DNA from: Chelydra serpentina
Taxonomy: Eukaryota; Chordata; Testudines; Chelydridae
Assembly: GCA_037349315.1 (NCBI GenBank)
Contig: JBAIAC010000051.1
Coordinates: 24,154,001 to 24,218,000, forward strand
Direction: 5' to 3'
Length of the DNA: 64,000 bases
A program made the translations under genes and the position numbers. The notes under the pieces are model-generated. The model was given only the letters and a program-made list of their open reading frames with translations. It was not told the origin of the DNA and searched no databases. Below, piece by piece: positions 32,901 to 43,739 of this stretch; within the stretch, counting starts at the first letter, position 1, and every line of letters starts with the position of its first letter.

Positions 32901-35900
32901 GGGGGCTGCTGCTGCTGCCGCCGCCGCCGCCGCCGCCGCCGCTGGGGGTCACCCGTGGGCGCTGGGAGGGTTGGGGGAGGCGGGCGCTGGGAGGGTTGGG
33001 GGAGGCGGGCGCTGGGAGGGTTGGGGGAGGCGGGCGCTGGGAGGGTTGGGGGAGGCAGCCGCTGCCCCTCCCCCCCCCCCCTGGGGTCACCGGTGGGCAG
33101 TGGGAGGGTTGAGGATACTTGTAGCCCCATGAGCTGGGGAAGCCCTTTTAGGGATCTTCTCCCGCAGTTTTTTTGGCACATCCTCAGAAACCCTATTTGA
33201 GTATTTTTCAGCAATCAGACGAGTCATTTCTCCCTGGTGAGACTAAGGCACAGAGACTAAGGCACAAGGGGGGAGGGATAGCTCAGTGGTTTGAGCATTG
33301 GCCTGCTAAACCCAGGGTTGTGAGTTCAATCCTTGAGGGGGCCATTTAGGGATCTGGGGCAAAAATTGGGGATTGGTCCTGCTTTGAGCAGGGGGTTGGA
33401 CTAGATGACCTCCTAAGGTCCCTTCCAACCCTGATATTCTATGACTTGGGGTGACATTGCAGTGCTCTGTGTTGGACACAGTCTATGTGCTGATTTTGTA
33501 ACTTTTCTTTAATAATTGGAGCTATAAAACTTCCCATGCATGCGGCTAACGACATTTTCCAACCGACCCTGCTCTTTAGGATACTGTGAATTAATTTGTG
33601 CTCATTTAGGCTAGGTCTGTGCTGTGAGCTTATATTGGTAGAACTAGGTTACTCAGAGGTGTGAAAAATCCACACCCCCTGAACGTTGCAGTTATTCCAA
33701 CCTAACCAGTGCTGTGAGGGGAGGGCTTTTGTTGACATAGCTACCGCCTCTCATGGAGGTGGATTAACTATGCTGACAGGAGAAGCTGTGCCATTGGCAT
33801 AGCAGCATCTTCACTGAAGCACTACAGTGGCACAGCTGCACCATTTGAAGTGTAGACCTGTCCTGACTGTATCCGTGAGCCATGTCTGATGAATGGTGTG
33901 AGCTGGGAGGAAGCTGAGATTGTTAGAATGATCGAGAAGCAGGTAGTGGATTCCTACTGAATAGGGCACCTAACATCACACAAAAACAAGCAATCTTATG
34001 TTTTGCATGCATAAAAAGGGAAGGAAGGAAATTGTTAAAAGAAAATCTCTCCGTACACGTCTGTTGCAATGAGACATAGTTGTAGCTATGTCAGTCCTAC
34101 GATATTGGAGAGAGAAGGTGGGTGAGGTAACGTCTTTTATTGAACCAACTTCTGTTGGTAAGAGACATGCATTTGAGCCACACAGACATGAAGAAGAACT
34201 CTGTGAGGCTTGAAAGTTTCTCTCTCACCAACAGAAGCTGGTTCAATAAAAGGTATCACCTCTCTCACCTTGTCTCTTTCACAATGAGAGGCTTATGTGG
34301 GAACGTGTTAAGTATTGCATGGTGGTCTAGACTAGTTCTGAAGCATGTAATGTTAGTAAAAAATGTCAGTGGCTAGTCTACATTGCCCTCCTACTGGTAT
34401 TGATAATGCTACAGCAGTGCTAGAAGAACAGTGGGTGGATTTCAGAAAACTTCTGGCATAGATATAGCCTCTAGTGCTTGCTGTGGACTTGTCTAGGCTT
34501 AAAAATGCTTGCTGGCAGTAGTAGTATATTGGCAAACCCTCCTCGTGGAGAGATGGCTTGTACTAGCAAAAGTTACTTTGTCGGTATAGCTTAAACCAGT
34601 TACCTGAACAGGGTAGTCCGTACAGGCAAAAGGCCTTCTTTGCTGGTATGACTGTGTCTACATTAGGACATAGCTATGTCAGTTGAAGTAGGGAAAAATT
34701 GCACTTATGACTGGCATAGCTGTACTGGCAAATTTTTAAACTGTAAACCAGACCTAAGGCTAGGTGAGTTTCATTTGCTCACATGTACCACCTCTATTGC
34801 AAAAATAGATAGTTCCCCTGTAATTTATGTAAAACAAGTCATTGACTCTTTCTCTGTCTTAATTCTCTATCTGTAATAAATGAGAGTAGTACCTTCCTAC
34901 CTCATAGGAGTGCTGTGAGGATGAATTTATTATTTGTGAGGTGCTCAGATACTATGGCAGTGATATAAGTAAATCTCCAGCTTCCTTTTGCTTCGTGTTC
35001 TGCCTGTACATCAGGCTAGTTTTACTGTCACCTTGTGAGTGTGTCCCAAGTGAATACAACTCCATATTCTCAGTGCAGTTGCCCCTTTTATGTCAATCAT
35101 TTGTTTAGACTACTGGTTTTAAAGGCTCCTGTTGTTCAGATCTTAGAATGTAACTGGTTACAAATGTTCAGTGTGAGTTCTACAGCTTACGTATTTATAG
35201 AGGACCAAAGTCTGCTCTGTTACACCAGTATAAATCCAGAGTAACTGCACTGACCACAGTAGACTCTGGATTTATACAAAGGTAACTAAGGGCTTATCTA
35301 CACTACCACACGGGGTCGATCTAAGAGGCAATTTCAGCTACGTGAATAGCCTAGCAGAAGTCGACATACTTAGATCTACTTACCGCGGTGTCTTCACTGC
35401 GATAAGTCGACGGGAGAGCCTTCAGCGGTCGATTTATCGTGTCTATGCCAGACGCAATAAATCAACCCCTGTTGGATCGATCGCTGCCTGCCAATCCGGC
35501 GGGTAGTGTAGACAAGCCCTAAGACCAGGATTTAGCTCATTGACTCTGTTTTAGAGTTAAATCAAATTTCTACCTGCACAATCCAAAAATCAAAATTAAG
35601 AATAACCCAAAGGAAACATCTAAATGTTAGCAAAACGAAAATAAGAAAGAAAAACTTGTAGCACCTTAGTACCCACTTCATCGGATGCATGGAATGAAAC
35701 ATACAGTCGACAGATATTTATACAGTCAGAGAAACATAAGGTCGAGGTGCATAGACCAACCTTAAGAGGCTAATTAGTTGAGAGGAACCATAACAGCAGG
35801 GGAAGAAAAACCTTTGAAGTGATAAACAAGATGGTCACAGGTATGAATGAGGATCGTTAACTTAAGGGAAATAGATTCAATTAACGTAATGGCCGAGCCA

Positions 35901-38900
35901 TTCCAAATCCTTATTTAATCCAGAGGCAATGCAACCTAGTTTGCATATCAATTCGAGTTCAATAGTTTCTCTTTGAAGTCTGCTTTTGGAGTTAATCTGT
36001 CCCAACACTGCTACCCTCAAGTCTGTCACTGAGTGATTAGGGAGGTTGAAGTGTTCTCCTACTGGTTTTTGAATGTTATGATTCCTGATGTCAGATTTAT
36101 GTCCATTTATTCTTTTGCGTAGAGACTGTCCGGTTTGGCCAATGTACATGGCAGAGGGGCATTGCTGGCACATGATGGCATATATCACATTGGTAGATGT
36201 GCAGGTGAATGAGCCCCTGATGGCGTGGCGGATGTGATTAGGCCCTGTGATGGTTTTTCTCCCCCTGCTGTTATGGTTCCTCTCAACTAATTAGCCTCTT
36301 AAGGTTGGTCTATGCACCTCAACCTTATCATGTTTCTCTGACTGTATAAATATCTGTCGACTGTATGTTTCATTCCATGCATCCGATGAAGTGGGTACTA
36401 ACCCATGAAAGCTTATGCTGAAATAAATTTGTTAGTCTCTAAGGTGCTACAAGTTTTTCTTTCTTATTTTCGTTTTGCTGACACAGACTAACACGGCTAC
36501 TACACTGAAACCTATCTAAATGTTAGTTATTTCTTGTAAAATGATGACCATCCAGCTGAGCTATTTGGGGAGTAGCATAGTGTAACTGATGAGGCTGAGG
36601 GCAGGTCTACACTACCGCTGCTGGTCCATCTAAGTTACGTAATTTGTGTTACGTTGTTAGCGTAACTCAAGTCGATGTAGCTTAGATCTACTTACCGCAG
36701 GGTCTACACTACGCTCAATTGAGCGTTCTCCCATCAATTGAGCGTGTCTTCACTAGACCCACTAAATTGATGTCGCTGCATCGAGTGCAGCAGTGCCGAT
36801 TTAGCTTCTAGTGAAGACAAGCCCTGAGTATCTGTCATGCTGTCGTGGCTTAACTCTTCTGCAATTTTTTTCAATTATCAGTGTCATGGCTGCTCAATAA
36901 TTCCTTGTGGTTTTCTTTCAACTTTCATTAAAACAACACATTAAGGCCTGGATTCTGCAAAATGGATGCATATACCTGACTTTAAGCAAATAAATTGTTC
37001 CGCTGAAGTCACTGGAACTACTTGCATGTGTAAATTAAGTTCCCGCATATGTGTTTGCAGAGTCAGAGTTGTGATCTTCCAGATGGGGAGCAGAGCGTAA
37101 ATAATGCAGGGCTGCCTCTGTAACTCCGAGAGCAGTTATTTTCTGTTGTATTTGGAGATGACAGAAAACCTGTAAAACCATGTAATTTAGGCATGTTACA
37201 CATACCTATTAAAATAAGCCTTAGTATCATTTTATATTAAAAAAAAATCCGTATTAGTATTTTTCTGTTTGAATCAGATACTTTTTTTTTTTTTTTTGCG
37301 ATTTAAAAAAATAATACATTTGGAAGAATGTGGGCTGTGATTTTTAGCTAGAATTGTGACATTTTTGCATTTCTTGCTATAAGCAAGCTGTGACTCCAAA
37401 CTTTTTGTTGTAACAACGCAATCAGCAAGACAATGGCTTGAGTTTTCAGTGTTGTCTGTCAGTCATCGTGCAAATAAAATTCCTTCTCTGAGGTGCCACT
37501 GCCAACACGGCAAAAGAGTCATTAGAGCTCCTGTGGATGCTGCCACAGTTGAGTCACCTGAGCATCTTCTGTGTGCAAACGTTTCTTTAAAAAACAAAAT
37601 AGACTGAACATGATAGAAGATTAATTGATGGTGATGATTGCATCATTCAAATAAGAAATATTGAGCTTTTTGGAGAAATTGACTTCAGTGTAATATCAGT
37701 GCATGGAGAGAGGATGTTAATGCATTATTTCACCTGATTGGCTTCAGACAAGCTGAGATGCTGGGAAGTGTGGAAACGCAAACTACCGTTCACAATACCA
37801 TAATAAAAATTCTGTAGGCCAAGTTCTGTCCTAAGTTATGCTAGTGCCTCCTGTCTTTAGTGAAGTTGCAAATGTGTATTTGAGAGCAGAATTGAAGTTT
37901 GATTTGAAGCATGTGGCAGAATAGAATAAAAGCATTCATAGCTTCATGAACTCTACAAGGGGAACAGGAATAGAAAGTTACGCATTACTGTCACTCAGCT
38001 ATTCAGGTATGACTTTGAATACAGACATGGGATGCGGTTTAAGTAGGTGCCATTTTTAGTCTCTTTGGAATAGAATTGAACTTTAAACAATGCTTTTTTC
38101 ATAACTGATTTCTCTTCCCCCCCCCCCCCCAACAGTCCCATGGAGACTCGAAATCAAAATCTTTCCTTGCTGATGATGATTTTTTTATCTCCATGATCCA
38201 TACACACCTGTTTCTGTCATTTGTGGTTGCTTGAGAGTGCTGATTTTCTGCCAACATTTGTTTGTGGGTGATGAGAAAGAACTCAAGAATGATATAGGCT
38301 TTTAAAACTGGTAAAGAATATAAATAGCTGAAAAGTTGGAGCTATGAATATTTTTAATATCTAATTCTAAAACAAATGGACTAAATATCTGTTCTCTGTG
38401 TGTCCCACCAGTGGGAGAACTGAACTGAAGCCAGAACTTAGAAAAGGAGAGAGGAGTGGGATCTGTCTATTGCCATTAGCTACTTTCAAATACTTTATAT
38501 ATAGTTTCTTAAAATACTTTTTCTTTTGAAAAGCAATCTGTGTTCAGAGCCTTGATTTTTTTTCCAAGTTAGTTGCATGAGGGGTTCTTATAAATGTTTT
38601 ATCTAAACTAGATATTATATGTGAGATATCAAACTTTGCTGTTTTTTCTCTCTCCTCAGGATGAGTTTTTAGACGTGATCTACTGGTTCCGACAGATCAT
38701 TGCAGTTATTTTGGGAGTCATCTGGGGCATAGTTCCACTGAAGGGATTTGTGGGAATAGCAATGTAAGTTTTCTTTCTTCTTATCTGACATGTATTTTAT
38801 TTTATTTTTTTTTCAGATGTGTAGGTCACAATATCTCTAGTCTATTTTAAAACAACAAAGCAGTGGGTTGCTGGAAATGCATTAAAGTCTGACATTTCCT

Positions 38901-41900
38901 TTAAATACTGTATCATAGTCCAAAGGATAAATCATGTAACCTCATGAGCCAATTGGTATCTGTAACTCTTTCCCCCCCATTCTGAATAGTTCTTTTTTTT
39001 TGCTTTAAAAACATCTTGGACTTACTGGAGAAATGTCCAATTTCTGTCTCTTAGAGCAGTGATTCTGAATATTTTCCATACCATGATGCCTTTCCCCCAT
39101 ACTGGGACCTCCTATCCCATGTAACTGGGATCCGTATGGGAAAGGCAGCGTGGTTACGACCCCGATAATTGTTTGCAGCTTCCAAGTTGAGTACCCTAGT
39201 TGTAGAATGTGTTCTGTACAGTCCCACTAGGGGTGTTTGTTCCTTTTGAAATCAAAAAGGTGTCTCCAAAACAGTAGAAAATGTAAACTGTAACAAGCAA
39301 AACATCATTCTTGGGGGTCTTCTGCTGTTCTCTCGTCCCTCTCATGAGAGAGCTATTTTACCAAAATATCATTGTAAGGGGAAGGGGCACCCAAAATTAA
39401 CTTTTTATTTATTTATATCCATGCATATGTATAGTAAAACCTCTAATCTGCCTAGATGTATGGGATCCTTGTTCCCGTCTTAGCAAAGAAATCAGTATTA
39501 TAGTGAGCACACTAATTCATTAAAAATGTTATAACAGGGTCTGAAAAGTTTACCAGGCCTGCTAGACAGAAGTAAATACAGAAGATAGGAGGGACACCAG
39601 AGGCAGTGCGCTAGGTGTTTAAGAGGGATAGTACTGGGATTTCATATGGGGTGCTGCCCCTCAGTTCTGATGGAGGACTCCGTATTTCTATCTGCCTGTG
39701 GCTAGGTGATGTCTTAAAAACGTGAAGTTTTACACACCTTCACGTGCTGGAAGGGAAGTTTTCTGTCTCCTCCCCTCTCTCAGCACATCTTAGCTGCTGC
39801 AAGAAGGCAAGGGGTGAAGAAGGTAGTCTTTGGTTCTCTACACTTTCAGACTGTTTTTGACCGGAGTGGTGTGTGTGTGTGTTCTCCAGTGCCTGCTTCT
39901 GCTGGTGCTCATATTTTTTCCCAGCAGCAACAGTGTGACGTTGATACAATTCTGGAGAGTTGCATTGTTGCTCACATGGTTCGTAACAGTAGTAGTGAAC
40001 CTGACTAGTCTTGTTAATACCATTGTGAAACCGCCTGGGAAAGCTCTGAGCAGCAGAGAGATTGAGGCTGTTTGCAGACTCTGGAAGAAAACGCTGCATC
40101 ATTTTGCATCTTGAAGATCATCTTCACAACTCTTAGGGCTAGAAATGCTTTTTGTCTTACTTGGGGGGGAGGGAGAGAGAGCTCAGTGGTTTGAGCATTG
40201 GCCTGCTAAACCCAGCGTTGAGTTCAGTCCTTGAGGGGGCCATTTGGGGATCTGGGGCAAAAATTTGGGATTGGTCCTGCTTTGAGCAGGGGGTTGGACT
40301 AGATGACCTCATAAGGTCCCTTCCAACCCTGAGATTCTATGATTCTATGAAAGCTTAAAATTTGCAGAAATTGAGGGGTAAGAGCCCCAGGGAAAGCTTT
40401 ATATTAACCACTGGTGAGCTGTGTTTTCAGTCCCTGTTATAACTAAACTACAATTACAACAGATGAGAAATACACTGTGTTCTTGCTTGTGTTCACTTAC
40501 TAGTTCAGTGTGTCTTCCAGCTGTTTGTGTAAATGAGTTCCTGTGTGGAAGGTTATAAAAGTAACTGAAGCTAATACAGGCGAGTCTCATCTTACGCTGG
40601 GGTTATGTTCCGCAGTCAGCGCGTAAAGCGAAAATCGCGTATAGTCAAAATTACACTGAGTGTAATAGCGGGCGGAATCACCCACACTACAGGTAAAGTA
40701 TTTAAATTGTTGTTTTTCTCTTCTTTTTTTTTTTTTTTTTTTGTTTGTTTTTTGCCGACCGCACAAAGCTGAATTTGCACATGTTAAATGCGCGTTAAGA
40801 TGAGACTCGCCTGTATTTGGTAAACAGTAGAATCTTCCACACTGAGGAGCTTGTGTTTAACAGTTTCTTAATGGGCCAGAAACATTTAATGCAACTGCGA
40901 CTATTGTAGGTTCTCTGGTAAATGATGTGTGTGTTCTCTTTTAAGAGCAGCATGGAAGGCAGGACTCCAGCCTTCCATCTGGCACAGAGCTCCAGTCTTT
41001 TCCCACCCTCATCCTTTCATCCCACACAACTGAAGGAAAGTTTTCACTTCCCAGGTTGTCCCAATCCTGAGTCTCTTGAGGCCAGATTTAACTCTGCACT
41101 GGAGCTTGTGTGATCTCTGGGACAGGCTGATGGTTGCCCGAAGTTACACCCTAGCTGCGGTGGCCCTTAGCACTTGCCAGGAGCACAGATTGTCCTGGGT
41201 ACAGATCTGCCCAGGCCACATCGGATCCCCCTCTGGCCTGTTCGCACCTGTCTCCATGCTGCGCCTGGCTGTAGGGACCCCCTTCACGCTAGCCTCGGAG
41301 GCAATAAAGAGTGGTCACAGGGAAACAGCAGATTGGGCCCTGGATGTTTTGGGTGAGATGAGCTCTGTTAAACTTGGGTTTAGTTTACTAAATTTAACTG
41401 GTGCTGAGACCGAGAGACTGATACTGTATTTAAGTCCTTGGGTTTTAGCTTTTATGCTGGTGATCTCCTGAACATTTAACTACCAATTCCCACCTATAGG
41501 CCACAAATCTGTGCTCTACTGGCTGAGTGTGATGGTGGTAATCTTCGGTTTGGATTAGAACTCGTTTCCTGCTACAACTGTATGAAGCCAGACTGTAGAT
41601 GCACTTGTAGATCCAGCACTTGACAGGCTGGGAAAAAAGTGGGTAGAGTTAACATTCCCTGCACTGGAGAGAATCTGCTCTTATATGCTTTCATTCCAGA
41701 AGGCAGAAGAGTTTGAACTGGAGCCTCTAGCAAGCTGGGGACAGGAGGAGAACATCCTACTCCTTGGCTGAAATGTTGATTAGATCATTACACAGTTTTA
41801 TCCTGTAATTTGGAAATGATGGCTCCTAATATCTTTGTCCCCAGATTCTGCCTGATCAACGCTGGCATCCTGTACCTCTATTTTAGTAGCTTTCAGCAGA

Positions 41901-43667
41901 TAGACGAGGAGGAGTATGGAGGCACATGGGAGCTAACGAAAGAAGGATTCATGACATCGTTTGCACTGTTTTTGGTAATTCCCTCCCCTCCTCCCCGCTT
42001 CCTTTCCTGTTGCTCCAGCTACTGCCTATGGAGTAGTAGTGATGAGATGTGAGTGAGTAGGAACGTGCCTGGGAATCCTAGGTAAAGGAGTGCTAAGGGG
42101 CAGAAACTTCAAAGCAAGGGAAAAGACTGTGCTTTAGCAATTGTAAGGTCAGTTAATGCTTAGTGTTCCCCCTCTCTCCAGCATACACATGACACAAAGC
42201 TAGGGGAGGTTGCCAACACTTTGGAGGATAGAGTTAAATTTCAGAGGGATCTTGATAAATTGAAAAACTGGACTGTAGACAACAAAATGAATCCAACAAA
42301 GACAAATGTAAGGTGTTGCACTTAAGGAAGAAAAGCCAAATACAGAAGGATAACTGGCTTGGCAGCAGCACTGCTGAGAAGGAGCTGGGGATTGTGGTGG
42401 ATCACAACCTCCACATGAGTCAGCAATGTGATGTTGCAAAAAAAGCAAATGCAATTTTAGGTTACAAGTCACAGGAGGTGATAATACTGCTCTACTCAGT
42501 TCTGGTTAGGCCTCGGCTGGAGTACTGTGTCCAGGTTTGGTCACCAGTGTATAGAAAGAATGTAGAGAAACTGGAAAGGACCCAGAGGTGAGCAGCAAAG
42601 ATCAAAGGGATGAAATGCAACCCATAGGGACGGAATGCCAGCCCTATGAGCAAAGGCGGTAGGAACTGAGTATCTTTAGTTTGGAAAAGGAGATTAAGGG
42701 GGGCAAGGTAGCGATCCTCAAATACTTGAAAGGCTGCCATAAAAATGCTGGAGAAAAGTTGCCCTGCCCTCTGTGGCAAGAACAAGAGGCAATGGGTTCA
42801 AACCACAGCACAGCAGATTTAGATTAAATTTCAAGAAACATTTCCTAACTGTAAGAACAGTAGGCCAATGGAACAGACTGCCTAGGGAGGTTGTGGAAGC
42901 TCTTTCACTGGAGGTTTTCAAAAGGAGGCTGGGTAGCCATCTGTCTTGGATGGTGTAGACACAACAAATCCTGCATCTAATCAACCCCTCTGCCAAGACC
43001 CTTCTAACCCTATGGTTCTATAATGATGGCAGTGCAACTTTATTTTTAAAATCTGCTCCCCATCTCCATCAGGGTGTAATCTAGAGCCTTGGCATTTGTT
43101 ATATTGATTTTTCACTGCTCTTATCTTTCAGGGTCTCTGCTATGATTCAGTAATACTGCACTTACAAATATTTTTCTTCTATGCACCCCTCCCCCCCCAA
43201 AAAAAATACCTGTGATCCCATTTGTGGCTGTTTTGAAGCTGTATAAGATTCTTTGGTGGTACTTCAGTATGGGGCATGCTAGGACTCTAAGCCAATCAGA
43301 TGGCAGACTGCACCAGTCTGTGGTATGTGACATTCCTTATAGCTGTCCACAGTGGCCCCAAAGTTGAAATTTAGTTTCCTGGCATGTAGAGTGGCCTCTT
43401 ACTGAAAACAGTGAGGGATTTCTGACGGTAAAAATGACTTACCCCATGAAGTTGCAACTTGGATTCTGTTTATGGTTGTGCCTCTAGCCCCACTCACAGC
43501 AGTAGCACAGCTTATTGAAAAATTCATTCTTTTTTGTGGTAAGGGGGAGGGTGGTAAATGTTTGAAACCTTTCCACAGGGGCTTGATTAACCTTCACTTT
43601 CTGTCCTTGTTTATCCCCTCTTCAGGTTGTTTGGATAATCTTTTACACTGCCATCCACTACGACTGA
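32691..43667 (+). CDS. RAB5IF: RAB5IF (C20orf24, OPTI, RCAF1): complete four-exon gene, 137 aa ER membrane protein
   Basis: The coding exons are 32691-32828, 38660-38763, 41845-41974 and 43626-43667. They join in frame (138+104+130+42 nt) to 137 codons plus TGA. Residues 1-46 form a Gly/Pro-rich, poorly conserved cytosolic tail. Hydrophobic stretches at about 58-73, 76-94 and 116-134 suggest three membrane segments, and the acidic loop [17 protein letters not shown] (100-116) is the family signature. The protein ends in FYTAIHYD. From the literature, OPTI partners TMCO1 in the GEL module of the ER multipass translocon and resembles EMC6; roles in RAB5 binding and respirasome assembly have also been proposed. 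The length equals the longer human isoform as I remember it. All splice sites are GT/AG. Introns 1-3 (about 5.8, 3.1 and 1.65 kb) hold many transposons, but none touches an exon. Confidence 0.96.
32911..32942 (+). repeat. (CTG)n(CCG)n trinucleotide run
   Basis: Four CTG units followed by about seven CCG/GCC units, 80 bp into RAB5IF intron 1. Confidence 0.9.
32957..33056 (+). repeat. Minisatellite, 25-bp unit x 4
   Basis: Four identical units beginning GGGCGCTGGGAGGGTTGGGG at 32957, 32982, 33007 and 33032, with no mismatch between them. Each unit contains several GGG runs. It lies in RAB5IF intron 1. Confidence 0.95.
33269..33444 (+). repeat. Cryptodiran tRNA-derived SINE, copy 4 (RAB5IF intron 1)
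   Basis: Almost consensus copy in the first part of RAB5IF intron 1. It has the same orientation as copy 3 on the other side of exon 1. Confidence 0.93.
33608..33866. mobile_element. CTACAC-type MITE, diverged
   Basis: Left AGGCTAGGTCTGTGC, right GAAGTGTAGACCTGTCCT. The interior shares CATAGCTACCGCCTCTCATGG with the 48.5-kb element. Confidence 0.65.
34075..34281 (-). mobile_element. Palindromic Penelope-like short element
   Basis: A reverse-complement tail (GTTGTAGCTATGTCAGTCCT), then an arm with ATTGAACCAACTTCTGTTGG, a loop and an inverted arm with CCAACAGAAGCTGGTTCAAT. The 8-bp duplication is CAATGAGA (34067-34074, 34282-34289). Confidence 0.75.
34500..34763. repeat. Degenerate CTACAC-type MITE
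   Basis: Contains TGGACTTGTCTAGGCTT near the left, GTGTCTACATTAGGACATAG in the middle and ACCAGACCTAAGGC at the right. Confidence 0.45.
34885..34985 (+). repeat. MIR-type SINE, 3' tail
   Basis: Words CCTCATAGGAGTGCTGTGAG and GTGAGGTGCTCAGATACTAT. Confidence 0.55.
35290..35519. mobile_element. Harbinger-like MITE with TAA duplication
   Basis: Ends GGGCTTATCTACACTACC and GGGTAGTGTAGACAAGCCC, flanked by TAA (35287-35289 and 35520-35522). 230 bp, non-coding, with inverted internal segments (GATAAGTCGACGGGAG, CGATTTATCG). TAA targets and these ends fit the PIF/Harbinger superfamily. Confidence 0.85.
35631..36513 (-). mobile_element. Penelope-like retroelement, 883 bp, with inverted arms and GIY-YIG remnant
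   Basis: The whole unit is bounded by an exact 13-bp duplication ATCTAAATGTTAG (35618-35630 and 36514-36526). The left arm (35631 to about 35815) is the reverse complement of the right arm (about 36258-36480) except for about 40 bp missing from the left arm. Between them lies minus-strand coding for a GIY-YIG endonuclease. A tail of about 35 bp (ACACAGACTAACACGGCTAC onward) exists only on the right. Confidence 0.88.
35877..36188 (-). pseudogene. GIY-YIG endonuclease domain of a Penelope-like element (fragment)
   Basis: An open stretch of about 103 codons on the minus strand. It shows a CxxC pair ([21 protein letters not shown]) containing the YIGQT motif, then [18 protein letters not shown] and a C-terminal [12 protein letters not shown]. 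This is the endonuclease end of Penelope-like proteins, which nicks the target and primes reverse transcription. The reverse-transcriptase part is absent, so the element is 5'-truncated and could not act alone. The GIY part of the motif corresponds to the IYAI just before the CxxC. It lies antisense within RAB5IF intron 1. Confidence 0.85.
36599..36824. mobile_element. Harbinger-like MITE
   Basis: Ends GGGCAGGTCTACACTACC and TAGTGAAGACAAGCCC, flanked by TGA (36596-36598, 36825-36827). The interior has CTCAATTGAGCG and its repeat. Confidence 0.75.
36830..38650 (+). other. RAB5IF: RAB5IF intron 1, distal part
   Basis: A/T-rich, no exon seen. Poly-T near 37281-37297 and a poly-C run at about 38118-38131 followed by CAACAG, a pseudo-acceptor with no coding evidence behind it. 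Confidence 0.6.
38660..38763 (+). CDS. RAB5IF: RAB5IF coding exon 2
   Basis: The exon encodes residues 47-80 plus two bases of codon 81, starting [16 protein letters not shown] and covering the first hydrophobic segment. The acceptor is CTCCTCAG at 38652-38659 after a T-rich tract; the donor GTAAGT begins at 38764. Confidence 0.96.
38764..40160 (+). other. RAB5IF: RAB5IF intron 2, first part
   Basis: Nothing recognised except T-rich tracts. Open frames on both strands near 39740-40110 lack family resemblance. Confidence 0.5.
40166..40350 (+). repeat. Cryptodiran tRNA-derived SINE, copy 5 (RAB5IF intron 2)
   Basis: Near full-length copy with a two-base gap in the B-box region (GCGTTGAGTTCAGTCC) and an ATTCTATGATTCTATGA terminal repeat. 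Confidence 0.92.
40577..40813. mobile_element. Mariner/Tigger-type MITE with TA duplication
   Basis: Perfect 20-bp inverted ends CAGGCGAGTCTCATCTTACG (left) and its near complement ending AGATGAGACTCGCCTG (right), flanked by TA on each side (40575-40576, 40814-40815). 237 bp with a T tract of about 19-20 bases inside (about 40724-40742). Confidence 0.9.
40816..41840 (+). other. RAB5IF: RAB5IF intron 2, second part
   Basis: No repeat or extra exon recognised. Confidence 0.5.
41845..41974 (+). CDS. RAB5IF: RAB5IF coding exon 3
   Basis: The exon completes codon 81 (Ile) and encodes [13 protein letters not shown], the acidic loop and the start of the third hydrophobic segment, ending at Leu124. 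The acceptor is TCCCCAG ending at 41844 and the donor is GTAATT at 41975. A few downstream codons look open (GTA ATT CCC), but exon 4 restores the conserved ending, so the splice is preferred. Confidence 0.95.
42186..43023 (+). mobile_element. CR1-type LINE fragment (RAB5IF intron 3)
   Basis: Plus-strand relic of the ORF2 C-terminus: words [36 protein letters not shown] and [13 protein letters not shown], then 3' region ending CTAACCCTATGGTTCTATAA. Several frameshifts; same sense as the host gene. Confidence 0.85.
43626..43667 (+). CDS. RAB5IF: RAB5IF coding exon 4 (terminal)
   Basis: Thirteen codons, [13 protein letters not shown], then TGA at 43665-43667. The acceptor CCCCTCTTCAG ends at 43625. 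The exon is too short to appear as an independent open reading frame and was found by matching the conserved C-terminus. Confidence 0.94.
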   Translation, partial: VVWIIFYTAIHYD

Positions 43668-43701
43668 CAGTCTGCAGCCCTTGCCTCCCATTCCGGTCTT
43701 C

Positions 43702-43727
43702 AATAAATCCAAGAACATTTTAATAAA
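43702..43727 (+). terminator. RAB5IF: Tandem RAB5IF poly(A) signals
   Basis: AATAAA occurs at 43702-43707 and 43722-43727, 35 and 55 bp after the stop codon. The transcript therefore probably ends near 43740, giving a very short 3'UTR. An ATTAAA near 44033 could serve a longer isoform. Confidence 0.75.
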
Positions 43728-43739
43728 TCAGAGCCTGTT

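Noticed and set aside
32732..33214. 160-codon Pro/Arg/Gln-rich open frame antisense to RAB5IF
   Set aside because: It is the reverse translation of RAB5IF exon 1 plus the minisatellite and CCG run; no stop codons simply because of GC composition.
38112..38175. Poly-C tract followed by CAACAG and an ATG in RAB5IF intron 1, resembling an acceptor and an extra exon
   Set aside because: The frame closes quickly and the exon 1 to exon 2 join already gives the conserved protein.
39740..40114. Overlapping open frames of about 100-120 codons on both strands in RAB5IF intron 2
   Set aside because: No recognisable domain; the hydrophobic plus-strand frame and the minus-strand frame cannot both be real and neither has exon-like boundaries.
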